Under the pieces are notes generated by a model. The model was not told the origin of the DNA. It did no database searches and saw only the letters and a list, made by a program, of their open reading frames with translations. Shown one piece after another: positions 45,601 to 58,131 of a stretch of DNA of 64,000 nucleotides. The stretch's first letter is position 1; each line of letters starts with the position of its first letter. The DNA comes from Trifolium pratense (taxonomy: Eukaryota > Streptophyta > Magnoliopsida > Fabales > Fabaceae): the NCBI RefSeq assembly GCF_020283565.1, contig NC_060059.1, positions 13,275,501 to 13,339,500 of the forward strand, written 5' to 3'. The position numbers and the translations under genes are program-made.

Positions 45601-48600
45601 TCTCTAGACACCATGCATAGAAGAATAGCACAAGGCACCATTCTTATTGGTTACTATTATTACAACGTTGCAGCATGTAAAGACTGTTAATAACGAAGCT
45701 GATTTTGATCACAGATTTTAAACTACCTCTTAAAGAATTGCTAAAAAATATTTAAAAAATGCCATATAATGAATCATAATACCATGATGAATTCAACTCC
45801 TAACTCAGGACGGTCAAACTGAATCCTACACTTGTCATGGTCAACTGTAAGCACACTACCATCATGAATCTCTCTTGTTTTGGGGTGAATGGCAATTACT
45901 CGTTGTCCAACACATAATGGTCTCGCCAAATCTGTCGGAAGTCCATCTCTTATACCAGCCCGCAGCTCAGAATAATGTTTCCTCACTGAGTCTCGGTACT
46001 GTTCAAGTTTTTGTCTTTCCTCATGTAAAAAGTGTTCAGAGAACCTCCGTGGTTTGCCAAGAGAACTGCAGAAACAAGTACAACACTGCAATGTCAAGTA
46101 GGTCCTTTACAATTACATACTTTATACCATTCACAAGGTTTAGCAGAAAATTATAGTAACAACCGTTGAATTTCGAACCTTTTTATGACACTCCACTCAA
46201 CACGAGTTAGCCTTGGGATATTCCCTAGTCCAACATGGTTTAAGTACTCCACAAATTCTCTTTTGGCAAACCATGGATAATCAAGTGCACTATAAAACCA
46301 TTCAAAAGTAAACCATCTGCGAACCAAATAAGATGACAAGCAACTAGAAAGCTTTTCCTGCAAGTTACAAAGGATATTATAACATTTTAACAAAATATGA
46401 AACCTTAAATCCCTTCAATACTTAAGAATGCAGAATCAATTTATATTATGAAAAAGCTTGGACCTTTTGGGTAGAGTACTTATTAGGTTGGCTTTTCAAT
46501 ACATTCTCAGAAGACTTCTCTTTAGGCATGGATGGTCTCTGAAAAATCATCTTGCGTCTACTTCTTTGTTTAGTTTGCGAACTAACTTCACTCAAAAGTG
46601 GAATTTCAGCAGTTGATGAAACTGCTAAACCCTTCTGATCAACACGTAAGAACACCTCTGGTGGTTTGACCATCTTCGATTGTTTCGGTGATGCAAAAAC
46701 CTGATCAGCGTGTTTTCCTTTAATCACCGTTTTGTTCTCATCATCTACAGCCTACAGAAAATGTGCAACAACTTTGATAAGTATGCTATAACTACACTCC
46801 AAGCATCATCCAAAATGAGAAGATAAAGATATTTGGACATATACTATATAATGCAGTTGAATAAGGTGATTTTAATTGCTTTGAGAGACTAACCCTAAGC
46901 CTTGTGCATTTATATCCATAAATTACAATCAAAATCCTAATTGTGTTTGAACTCTTGATTTAACATAACCAGTACAAGACTTCTTAAAAAAAAACATAAC
47001 CAGTACAGTACATGATCAAAAAATAGAGAGAAGAGAGACAAGGAAGCTAATGTGGTTCAACCAAAAGAATATTTCCGAATGGTCAATCATAACCACTTAA
47101 CGATTAAGGCTCAATCCCAATGCACAACCAAACACTCCCCGTGAGCAAGATTTACAGTAATTTAAGAACAAATTAATGATTTCACAAAATGTAGATGATG
47201 ATTATGGCATTGCATATATAAGCACGGACCCTCAGCATCCACCACATAATCTCCTTGAAAATTCATACCGTGGGAGATCTTCCTACAAGAAAGCTACTGT
47301 TGAAAAACAATACATCTAAACCAAGCTTCAACTGGGAAAATAAATAATAATAGTAATAAAGGCAAATTGGATTGATGCAAATGATAGTGACGCAATTCAA
47401 ATGGTGCCTATAGTCACAGTGGGTATGGTGGATAGGAAGAAAATATGCTATAACAATGTCTGAAAAAACTTTTTCGAAGACATGAGCCCGACTGTAGGAC
47501 AAATTAAAGAAACAAGGATACGCATGATGTGAATGCATTTCAAAATGCAAAAAGTGGCTAGAGATCTGGATGAATGCACAAGGAGAAGCTTCATCTGTTC
47601 AGGCTGAAACTACAAGAGGTTGTGGTTCGGCTCCAATTGATCCTGAATTCTGATGGTGGAGATTTCAGTTGTAAAATACATTGGAAAAAATTTCAAAATT
47701 GCCAGCGGTGGCGAGAAAACTGTTTAAAATACGTCTGAAAATGCACAATACAGGAAATCATAGGGGGAGAGCGGGGGAGGGTAATACATAGAAAAGTTAA
47801 GGTCAAAAAAATGTCTCACATTTGTGTATGGCTGATAAAAAGAAATAAAAAGAACGGAGTTTCAAGTTTTAGTAGAGTTCCAAACTTTGGAGAACGGACG
47901 AATACTGAAGACAGGTTTTGGAAGATGGTACTGCTAACTGCTCTAATATCATGTTGAAGTATAGGGTTTTAGATAATGAATGAGAAAAGAAAAGAAAAGA
48001 AAAGAAAAGAAAAGGAAAAAAAGACTTTGAATTGTAATTATGGTTTGATGTTAGAGGAGTGCTAACAACTCTCTCTTTTGTTGGTTAAAATTTACATGGG
48101 CTCCACCAAATTATGTGGGTCTCATGTAAATTTGTTGGGACCTACATGAATTTTAACCAATAAAAGAGTGTGTTAAAAAGTGGGTGTTAGAGAGTGTGTT
48201 GCTAGCACTTTTCTTTGTTATTAATTACAAAAGACTAAAAACAAACTCATTCATATTAATATGAGACTACTAATTCTAATCAAATAGGGAAACAAATCAT
48301 GATAAATAATAACTAAGAGAAAATCCTTGTTTTGAGTAAAAGAAATATTGATTTTGAGAAATAATAAGCAAACGAAACACAAAGTAAAATGTGCAGGATA
48401 AAACAATTAAGGAATAAACTATACATACTTTCATGGATTTCGGCTTTCTTTTCCATGTTCTATCAGCAAATGGAATCTGGTCTTTTGATTCAGAGACAGC
48501 ATTGGTATCATTTGATATATCCTTTCCGAGTTTAGATTTTTTGGACGTTGAAGTGTCAGCTCCAGGGACAGCGCGAGGTTTAACTTTATTTCTCTTATGA

Positions 48601-51600
48601 CTTGTTGATGTTGCTTCAGGTAAAGCAGACTTATCATCTTTATCAACATTCATTCTGTCTCCCTTCAACTGGATAGATGATTCTAGATGGGCAAGGAAGA
48701 GTTGAATAATCAATTAAACGAGTTATGGTTGTTAACTTGTTATTGCTCTATCTGTATGTGTCTCACCTACAGTTACACTATGTTGAGAAGTTCCCTATCC
48801 TAAGTGGTGGACAGTTATCGCCTTACAAGCCGGTTTTGTAAGCTTGTATTAGGCCTATCCAAAATCCTTTGTGCCACTCCCTATTGGGCCACTCAACTCA
48901 CACTCCAGATGTCTAGTCCTGAGCATGAGGGGTGTGTTGAGAAGTCCCGTATTGGATGAGATAGGCATGAAAATGTGTATATAAGTGATGGTGGCATTCA
49001 CCTTACACGAGGGTATTGAAGGGATGTGTTAGGCTCAACCCAAATTCTAATACACTATAAAATATATCAACAACTTTATTCTTACCAGATTCTCCATTAG
49101 ATGTCGGCATCATTAGAGATAGATCGGCTAAGGTTTCCAAAGCATTCAAGGCATTGATTTCATCTGGTTGATAAAGTAATAAAATATTATAATCAAGAGT
49201 GATGTGAAAGTAAATGTAAAATTATTTCTTTTTTCAAAAGTCCAACCATCAACTTTGTCTAGGTTAAGGAACTATATGTTAAATAAAAAACTTGCATAGA
49301 CATCTCTAGTGACAGAATTACCTGCACAGAAAAGTTTTTTGCTTCTTTTCCGCTGACTTCTTGGAGAGAATTGCTCGAGCTTTTCATTGGTAACCTCCAT
49401 ATTCTTTTCCTTCAAAGAACTAAAACTAAGTCCTTCTTCAGTGCCGCTGCATGCTTCTCCTCCATCATCAAGTTGGTAATTTCCAACATTTTCCACTCTC
49501 TCTTTCTTTCTGTAAAATTTTCCTCCCTTCAGAAGAACTCTAGTGTTGCTCACTCCTTCCATGTCCATCAACGAACTAGTATCTCTGACATATTCTCCAT
49601 TTTCAGCTCCCCTGCTTTCTAGACTACCTTCCAAAAACTCTCCATCCACAACATTGCGAAACTTGGCACGAGCCTTCTCTGACATTTGGTGCTGGTTGAA
49701 AAAATCACAAAAAAAAAAAATATCACTCTCAAATCTACAATAGATCAAACATAAGCAAGTCATTCACAAAAATTTCCATGAGATAGTATTTGAATGTTGA
49801 CACTTATTCACACATTCAGAACATACACTCATTTTGAAGTAATAATATAGCCGACAAATACTATACAATTGCAGGACAGTTAAATACCATTCTTTCCAAG
49901 CTCTGAGCAGGAGAGGACTTCTGCTCTGCTCTCCTATGTGGTGTTTGTGAAATAAGGGGAGAGTCTCCTCTTTGTGCAGCCCTGGATAATGCCAAAGCTA
50001 CATCTGCAACTTCATCATCATTAGCATCACCAGTGGACTTCAAGCTTCTTTTATTAGGAGAAACATAATTCTCCCTTTCATCTTTCTTGTAAGAGTGGTA
50101 AACTGGGACTCGGGGTGTCCTTTTCCCAACAGCACGAGGCTGGATACCTGATTAATTGAATCGCTATCAATATTGCAATCGAGTGCAGAATATCTTACAC
50201 AGTATGAAAAATATGTTATCAGGAATATGAGCACAACTAACAATTCAGTGTAAGAAAAATTGCTACTCATTTCAATATTTGGGTTTAAATGATATTTAAA
50301 TAGGCAATTATTTTATCTGCACATTTTATGCTATTTAAAACTCAATGGAAGGGGGGGGGGGGGGGGGGGGGGGGGGAAGTTTGAGAAGGGTGTAATTTTA
50401 TCACTGCTACTACTCAATTTCAAAATTTTAACTACAGGGAATTTTCAGACAGGAAAGCAAATCCAGCTGATATATGATGAAGATCACTATGAAAAACCAA
50501 ACTACATTCAGAAAATAATGCATAATCTGAAATTTAGGTATAAAAGTATTATTAGAGAACTTAGTTTGAGAGAATTTGAGAATCTTGAAATTTTGTGAGT
50601 AAAATGAGACCGAATCTAATCTGAAAAGTTTGCAGTACAAACAGCTTTATAAACACTGGCTGAAGGTTATCATAGCTATGTTAATCTGTTTACACTATCA
50701 AGTTCTCTTACAACTTATAACAGTTGCCACTAACTCTGTAACTGACTGTTATTAGAATATTCTTGACCATAAGCTTTACTAACAGCTGCCAACTAAACAT
50801 TGTTTTCGCATTACATGACTGCAGTAAACTGAGCAGTAACTATACACAAATAAAAAGCAAACCAAAAAATCAATTCTCTGATGAGGAAAAAATGTAGTAA
50901 AACTATGACATGTATTTTACCATCAATGCGTCTTTTCTTCAGTAGAGAGAGGCAACCATCACCGGAAGTTACAGACTGAGACTGGACAGGATCCTTTGAG
51001 ACACTAGGCTGAACTTTTTCACGCTTTCGTTTCACAGGTTTTCGAGATCCTGGTGCATCATTGCTCTCCCTTTCACTTTCACTCTCTTCCTGTCAATTTC
51101 AAGTCCAGAAAATTAAACTCAAATGCATACTCAAAACCAGTTTACATATCATGCGGGGAAAATAGAAAAGTAAAACGGAATTCAAAACAACTCAACTTCC
51201 CCAGAAACCAACACGTCTCAACAAACATAAAGAGAGATGTAAATCCTAATGTAAGCATGAACTACATCATTTTATAATATCAGGAGAGTTGCTGAAGAAA
51301 TAGAAATGGAAATATTATACTGAAGAAATGAGGTCAGACCATCTGGGTAAAAAAAGAGAATAGATGTTAAATTTAGTTTACAACCGAATATGTTAACCCT
51401 TCTTTCTGAGAATATTTTTCTCTTCTAAAAGATATTTCCACACCAAAAGCTGGTTAGAAATTTTGTTAAGGAAAAAAAGGAAGACCTACACACTACAAGG
51501 AAAAAATAATAATGTTGACCTTACCAGGACATTATAATGATCTGTCATCATTGCAATGAGACCTACAACAGAAGCCGTGCCCTCTGGTAGAGATAGGTAT

Positions 51601-53149
51601 GCCTGTAAATCACAATGTGTGGTTTCAATGGGACTTAAAGCAAGAGATACACAACATAAATAATTGAGTTCATGATGGCTTGATATCCAATAATTTCTCA
51701 TTTTAAGCAATAACAATAAGAGGGAAAGAGGAGAAGCTTCCATAAGTAGAAATAGAACATCAAGTAATCAATTTGTAATAGTGTTTTCTTACCCATTTCA
51801 CTTACAAAAATAAATGCACACACAGACAATACTTAATTTCTTAAACTAAAAGAACAATACATACAATAAGGCTCATGAGACAAGACTAAAGAATAAGTTA
51901 CTGTAGTATTGATTTACCCGATTCATATTGTAAAGAGCTTCAACCATTTCAATAGATCTGTTACGTACAGCAGCAGCAACCTGGGAATTCAAATAAGTCA
52001 ATATGATAGGAGAATAATAACAAGAGCTGAAATTCAAATTAGAAATGATATTGATAATGATAAGAAGATGAAAGAAAAAAACAAAATGTCCTCAGGTTTT
52101 GAAATGAACAAGCAGGATAGAGAGAAACCAACACGTAAAAAAAAAAAAAAAAAAAAAAAAACACCTTCTTCCAATCTTTCCCATACTTTCTGTATGCCTC
52201 ATAGAATCGCTGTAGCTCCCCCTTGCTCCACTGAGATCCCAATTTATCAGACAATTTCTTCTTCTGTGCATCGAACAGGATTCAAAATTTGAGGTTTAAA
52301 CAGAAGATGAAATCTTGTTCATGTTCAGTGCATACTAAGGAAAAATAAAAAAGAAATTGGATTGAAATCCATTTATATTGACCAATTAGAAATGCCTCCC
52401 AGGATCTATAATTTTGTCTAAATGGACGGCAAATATTATGTACGATGCATGGATACTCTAAATTGGTGATTTGTTTACATTGTATTCATGGCCGATATAA
52501 ATACAAGTACAATGCACTTGCTTTTGTATTTGTGGCATATCCTTTGTTGGGTGAAAGTCCCAAGTCCAACCACCTATGAAATTATGTTATTCAAGAAAAC
52601 CAAAACAGGAAGACAATTCAAGTCCATTTTGACTTATTTCCTCTCTCGGGGCATAAATGACTCTTGTAATTGGGTTTTCTTCAAAGTTTATCATACAAAA
52701 TAGAAAAATTTAATAAATAAATGTACCTTATATAATACATGTTGACATATTAATTTCTTAATTTAAAAAAAAAATGAATTTGTGTATTGTGATTGTAACA
52801 GACTAACAGGTACCAAACTCTTGTACCAATGCAACATAGTTTACAAGATAATAAGACTTATCTAATGAACTACGCTAATGCTGAAATCAATATTATTCTT
52901 TTAAGTAAAAAACCCACGAACTACCGCCACAACTCTTTTAGAAACTATTATGGCAATATGATACCATGCAGGATGCAGCACTGTATTTTATTTACTGTGC
53001 CCTATTGCTTCATGTTTCAAAAAGAGAAATGCTATCAAATCAAGGTATACCCGTTGTTTGTTTTTATTTGAACTAACTCCATCTTTCTCAGGAGAAACGT
53101 CGTTTGCAAACCGCTTATTCACACTTCTAGATTTCCTTGTCGGTGCCAT
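42671..53149 (-). CDS. ALY: ALWAYS EARLY / LIN-9 homologue (MuvB-DREAM subunit)
   Basis: Eighteen coding exons (descending): 53149-53051, 52263-52165, 51980-51918, 51602-51525, 51089-50921, 50147-49888, 49691-49322, 49163-49086, 48682-48429, 46751-46464, 46357-46179, 46065-45783, 45275-45120, 44526-44377, 44179-44039, 43952-43740, 43417-43127, 42835-42671. Phases agree throughout; 3336 bases, 1111 residues, the size of Arabidopsis ALY2/ALY3. Basic N-terminus [18 protein letters not shown]/Myb-like domain about 41-92 ([25 protein letters not shown]); DIRP domain about 600-740 ([28 protein letters not shown]). LIN-9 family proteins are MuvB core subunits that control cell-cycle and developmental genes in the nucleus. 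Intron 15 has a GC donor (CAG|GCATGT at 44039/44038). The exact paralogue is not resolved. Confidence 0.95.
44905..45065 (+). repeat. Dispersed repeat in ALY intron
   Basis: Contains gtagcaccgacac, ggtgtccgacaca, a central aattcattttcttaaattatta and gatgtgtcggcgtc. Related sequence lies at 2310-2400 and, inverted, at 62345-62500. It looks like a MITE-type family with cgacac-rich ends; the boundaries are unclear. Confidence 0.55.
47983..48015. repeat. (AAAAG)n microsatellite
   Basis: About six units of gaaaa in the long ALY intron 9 (46752-48428). Confidence 0.8.
48058..48211. mobile_element. Inverted-repeat MITE in ALY intron
   Basis: Ends agtgctaacaac and its counterpart tgctagcact are inverted. 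The inner blocks ttggttaaaatttacatg and catgaattttaaccaataaa pair. About 154 bp, no coding capacity. Confidence 0.65.
48775..49065 (+). repeat. LTR-like dispersed repeat in ALY intron
   Basis: Includes ccttacaagccggttttgta, tgttgagaagtcccgtattgg and gtgtatataagtgatgg. The last contains a possible TATA box. Related to 17705-17862. It probably derives from a short LTR (TRIM-like) element. Confidence 0.5.
50351..50376 (+). repeat. Homopolymer run of 26 G
   Basis: An uninterrupted G run in ALY intron 5 (50148-50920). In the transcript, which is minus strand, this is a C run. Its length is likely variable and prone to sequencing error. Confidence 0.9.
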
Positions 53150-54390
53150 TGATCCTTTATGTATCTGAAACAAAAGAAATAGTCACAACCAGCAATATAA
53201 GCTCAGTTAAAACTCATATAATGGGCTAAACAATATTTCATAATAGGCAAATAACACATAGATTTATCTTCAAGAATATTTAATTAGCATGAAAGCTAAA
53301 GTCAGCGTCAATTCCGTCAGCCTCCTTTTTCTCCCACTTACGAAACCCAATCATTAACATTATTCGCAACGCTGTTTCGTAGCATTTGGCATTCGACCAC
53401 AATGGAATGAAACCAAATTGCCCTATTAATTCTCTTCAAAAAGTGGAACTAAAATGCACCATCTTTTTAACCTTATTACTCATTCTATTCAATTTTTAAA
53501 ATGCCCACCATATATATGGTATAAAATTAGAACCCATGTTACAATCTGTCTTGTTTAACACACACACCCTATAGATCTCACATGAAAAAAAAAAAAAAAA
53601 ACAATTAGAAGTAAAAAATTCAAATGCATCAACACAATTCACAAATGGTACACCTAGTATCTACAGAAAGCGGTAGGTAAAATAAATCCAAAGCAAATAC
53701 ATAAATAACAGTTCAAAATTATAACCCCCACCCATTCGTAAATCTTTGAAAAAAACAAAAGCATAAAATTTTGTGATTCACCTCAACCACTTTCAAACTA
53801 AAACGATAAACAGAAATTTGATTCACTGCAAGATAAATAAAAATTAAAAATCAGCAACGAAACTGAACTTCTCAGCTCTCACAATCGCATCAGATTCAAC
53901 AATTTTCTTCGATTTCAAAACAATCAAAATCATCAACCACAAAAACAACGTAACCCTCACTAACCTTGAAATTAATTTTTAAATTTTAAAAAAAAAATTT
54001 AAAAATCGAAAAATTATAAGAAACGCGAAATCAAGTACACTATGAGAAACAAATTACAGCAACAGTTAACTACAATTAGCATCAAAGAGCTTAATTCGAA
54101 AACAAAAACAACATTATAAATAAAAATCAGAAAGATAAAACGCGAATAAGACAAATTCATTCAATCTAATTAATTAACAAAATATATAACGTAAATTTCA
54201 CAATGATTTTCGAAAATCGAACCCTAGCTTACAGATCCGAGAGTGAAACTAATTGTGTGAGTCTTACCGACGGTAGGTTAACTCCGATTCCGGTGAAGCA
54301 CGAGAAAAGATGAAAGAGAAGAAAAGAGGCAAGGGTTTAGAGAGAGAGAGATGAGAGAGAAAGTTAGAGGAATAGGGAAGAGAAAATAGA
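53150..54390 (-). other. ALY 5' UTR exons and leader intron
   Basis: The acceptor TTTCAG|ATAC at 53165/53164 lies 15 bases before the ALY ATG. A donor GTCG|GTAAGAC at 54268/54267 fits an upstream leader exon of about 54268-54390. The leader intron would be about 1.1 kb (53165-54267). The (GA)-rich sequence at 54340-54365 is in or near the leader. Confidence 0.65.
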
Positions 54391-55252
54391 AGCGTTGCCG
54401 CGAAACTTGAATATAAAGGTGTTTCTAACCAATCAGATTTTTTGGATATTTACGTCATTGTACATCAGGAACGGTATATGATAGAAGATGGAGAATACGG
54501 ATTTGTATTGTTGTATTGATTATTGGACACGTGTGTGATTCGGTTATATCGACGGTTGTTGTTTTTGTTTGTATTGGATGTATTTGGACCCTAGGTTGTA
54601 TGGGATTATATTTGAAATTTTAAAAACGAATCTTGTAAATATTTCCCCTGGATTTTTCGTATTGTTGATATCGCCTCGGAGAAATATGTAATTTTACAAC
54701 TTCAAATTTGCGTTATTTATTTTTATTTGAAATTTTTTTTTACGCATTATTTGAAATTATTTTCTATTTATATGAATTGAATTTTAATATAGCTAGCTAG
54801 GGACTAAACAAAAAAATTTAGAAGAATAAATTGTAAGCCATTCAAAATGTTCCCACAAAAAATAGAGGGATCAGAGTTCGAACTTTCGATTATGGTGTTC
54901 AACCTAATAATTTCAACATTTTTATTAGTTAAGTTCAACTTTGTTGCCAGGTACTGAACAAAATTCTAGTTATATATATCGTATATTAATATTACTGATC
55001 TATTTAAGTAAATATGAATAATTTTTTTATTAATTTTATTATTATATTAAAATTTGTACCTTGATTAAATTATATATCTTTTTTTTGTTACCATGATATT
55101 GGTACGAAATTTTCACCGCCGTTAAAACTCTGTCGGGGAACCTGTTGGGCACACAAGACAGGTTCTCCCCTCCCAACCAATTTTTTTGGATATGCATTCA
55201 AGAATCGAATCTTTGACCAAATATTTAAGAAGACCAAAACTCTTACCACTTA

Positions 55253-55511
55253 CTCTCTCTGTCCCAAAATAATTGTCACATTTTACTACTGCACACTTGC
55301 CGATGCACAATTTTGATCATTAATATTTTTAGTTGTGTATTATTAAAAATTATGAAAAATTGATATTTTGATAGTACTCAACGAGACAAATCTAACAAGA
55401 TCTCACATGCTAATATTTATCTTTATACATTAATAAAAAAATATGTTTAAAGTAGCTTGTATGAATAGTGCACATAGTCAAATTGTGACAATAATTTTGA
55501 GACGGAAGGAG
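55253..55511. mobile_element. Stowaway-like MITE, degraded
   Basis: The left end ctctctctgtcccaaaataattgtcacattt and the right end aaattgtgacaataattttgagacggaagg are inverted copies and resemble Stowaway termini. A gtgcaca motif also pairs inside. The flanking TA is kept only on the left (55251-55252). Confidence 0.7.
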
Positions 55512-55557
55512 CAGATCAATATCTATTAACCTTATTTATTAGTAGTTTAAGTTTATT

Positions 55558-55624
55558 AATCTACATTAATTTTTCACATATATAAAAATAATACATTTAT
55601 ATATGTGAAAAATTGATGTAGATT
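55558..55624. repeat. 29-bp perfect-type inverted repeat (hairpin)
   Basis: Arms 55558-55586 and 55596-55624 pair with one mismatch around a 9-base loop (aatctacat... / ...atgtagatt). It may be a short transposon relic or a structured transcript. Confidence 0.8.
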
Positions 55625-56249
55625 ATATATAAATGCATAATTATAATTATAAAAAAAAATGTATTAGTATAAAATATAAACTATAATTGAAATATGAAGT
55701 CGTATATAGTCAAATTCTCTAAAACATCATGTTAAACATCAAAAGAGAGTTTAATCTCATTGATCTATTAGTTTATTAGTTTATATTTAAATATAAATAT
55801 AATTATTTATTTGAATATCTGTAATGCTATAATAACCGATTCCATAAATCTATGACCGCCCAACCAAATCTAAAAATTTATTTATGTTATTATTAGTCAA
55901 AAATTCCGTATCTAGCTAGAACAACCCTCACAAATTGCAAAAACTAATTTGTTAAGAATGAAGCGGATTGAAGCTCTAGAATCATCACTAGCCGGAAACT
56001 TCATGTGAAATAGGCTAACACACTTTCAAAATGTCATACTCAAACTTTCAATTTTTTTACAGACCTAAGGTAAAACCTAACTCGGCTTACCCTATTCACA
56101 CCTTACAAATTACTTTAGAAAAATATTTAGTAGTGGGTAACATTTAAATTATTTAAGATACAGTTTTTTTTTTTGGTGTACAAATGTTAAAGAAGAAAAA
56201 CAAAAACAAAAACAAAAAAACAGTGCCAAAAAAAAATAGAGGTGAGGGT

Positions 56250-56391
56250 GTTTTGTCATCCAAGAGACGGATCGCAGCAAGTCGTCCATTCCTTCTAGTG
56301 GGATGTTACAAATTTTCAATTTCATATCATTCCAAGAGCCAAAATTTGCAAGAAAATTTGCACATTCTCTTAAAATATGAGACAAATTCAC
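56250..56391 (-). pseudogene. LINE RNase H C-terminal scrap
   Basis: The frame gives HILRECANFLANFGSWND and LKICNIPLEGMDDLL, matching the REGN-CADFLAN block near the end of plant LINE RNase H domains. There is nothing else of the element nearby. Confidence 0.55.
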
Positions 56392-58131
56392 CTCCCAATT
56401 GAGCTACACTGTGATGAAGCTCTAATATCTGATGATTTTATCGATTCTATTTTTGAGGCAGAATTATGGAAAATTCTTATGGGAAAACGCATTAGTAAAA
56501 CATAAAAGGAGAAAATATATTCCAACACTAAAAGCTCCTCTGCAAGATGCAAATGAATAAAATTAAGTACACTACTCCCCTCCACACCACTACCTCCAAA
56601 CACACCTTACCGCCATTACCATCAATAATGAACCGTCTTGCAACCAACAATGTGCGGCAACCACAACCATTGTCTTCACTCATCACCAGAGACCTCGTGC
56701 GATTTGTTGTCTTCCTCTCATCAGAGACCAGAGACATTGATGTTATTCTTGTTGCAGTAAACTCAACCATTTTTTTTGCCATGCTATTGAAGTTGTCCAG
56801 AATTTTTTGCACTTAGATTGAATCCGTGCTAACCGCATCTGAACAATAAGAACCCCATCCCATTTATTTTCTCATTAGTGTATGTGTGCCCAACTATATT
56901 TTATTTGAAGTTGTGTCTATGTAAGTTTTACTCCCCATGCTTTGTGCAAAAGATCCAGTGGTACTGTTGAGAAGGGTCTATACATAGATAGTACTTGCAA
57001 CATGATGAACAAAGCAACGAATTGTTCAGTGACCACTGAAAAGTATAGTCATCAATCATAGTGTACTAGTTGCTATATCCTTTTGTTCTTACCTAAAATC
57101 GCTCTCTGACTACTGTGACCATAACACAAAAGTTGACAAATCTTGCATATTTTAATGTCGCTTGCTCACTTTCAATTTAAGTTTACACGGTTGCACCATC
57201 TCACTTGTCTGCATATCACTTTGTCTCAACTCTCAACCTTTGCTTGATATTCTACCTATTTCCCAGTCCCTTCATCGTTGTACTGTTAAAAAGTGCAAAT
57301 CCATGACAAAAACAGTTTGAGAAGCTTCAAAATTTTCAAAGCCTACCAATCCAGGAACATGAAAGTTTTGGAATACAACAACTGCTGTGCAGTAATACTG
57401 TTATAAAACCATTTTGCTAATGGAGGATCTGAGGTAACATTTTCACCAATTCAACATCCTCAATCCAAAGGTTCTTGCAACGGGTAGCACAAGACATACT
57501 TATAAAAAGCAGTGAAGTAACTCTAAACTATTCCAAAAAGAAAAGATGAGAACAAATATCAAATATTCGTTTCACAAATAGATTCTGATTCACCACACAT
57601 CCTTATCTTTGAAGTAGCAGGATAAACTTATCACTAAAGGGGTTAAATTCTACACTATCATAACCTAGTACTTGGGGTAAGAGTTAGGAAAGAAGTACAA
57701 AAACTCAACAAAAGACATGATAAATTGATAATGCATCATGGTATCCTTTGCTTTTTTCAACTGTCTATTATTGGTACTAATTCTGATCTGGACTGCTAAA
57801 TATGGAGATGCTCAGAAGTTGTAAAGTGTGAAATAAATCAAACATTTTGTAGTAATTTTACTAAACATGGACTCAGCATGCAGTTTCAATTGCAATTTTA
57901 AAAATGATACACTGTCTTCTTGTATATATACTTATTTATAAACAATTACAAGTTACACAAATTCTGAACACATATACCACATTAGTAGTTGAACTATATA
58001 TATCACATAGCATGAAATGACTTGCACTTGCCCAGTCCAATATCTTGATTATTCATTATTATCCATTTGCCTGTAACCAAACCTTATGATTGTTCCAAAC
58101 AAGGGTCGAAATTGAATTAACCTTCCAAAGA

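Larger units (their letters stand above)
54391..58131. other. Intergenic between ALY and the F-box/LysM gene
   Basis: AT-rich with MITE and LINE debris listed separately. Open frames on both strands at 56528-56816 overlap each other and show no family similarity I recognise. No gene is supported. Confidence 0.5.

Noticed and set aside
56528..56816. Opposed open frames of about 90 codons
   Set aside because: Open on both strands at once with no known similarity; coding not supported.
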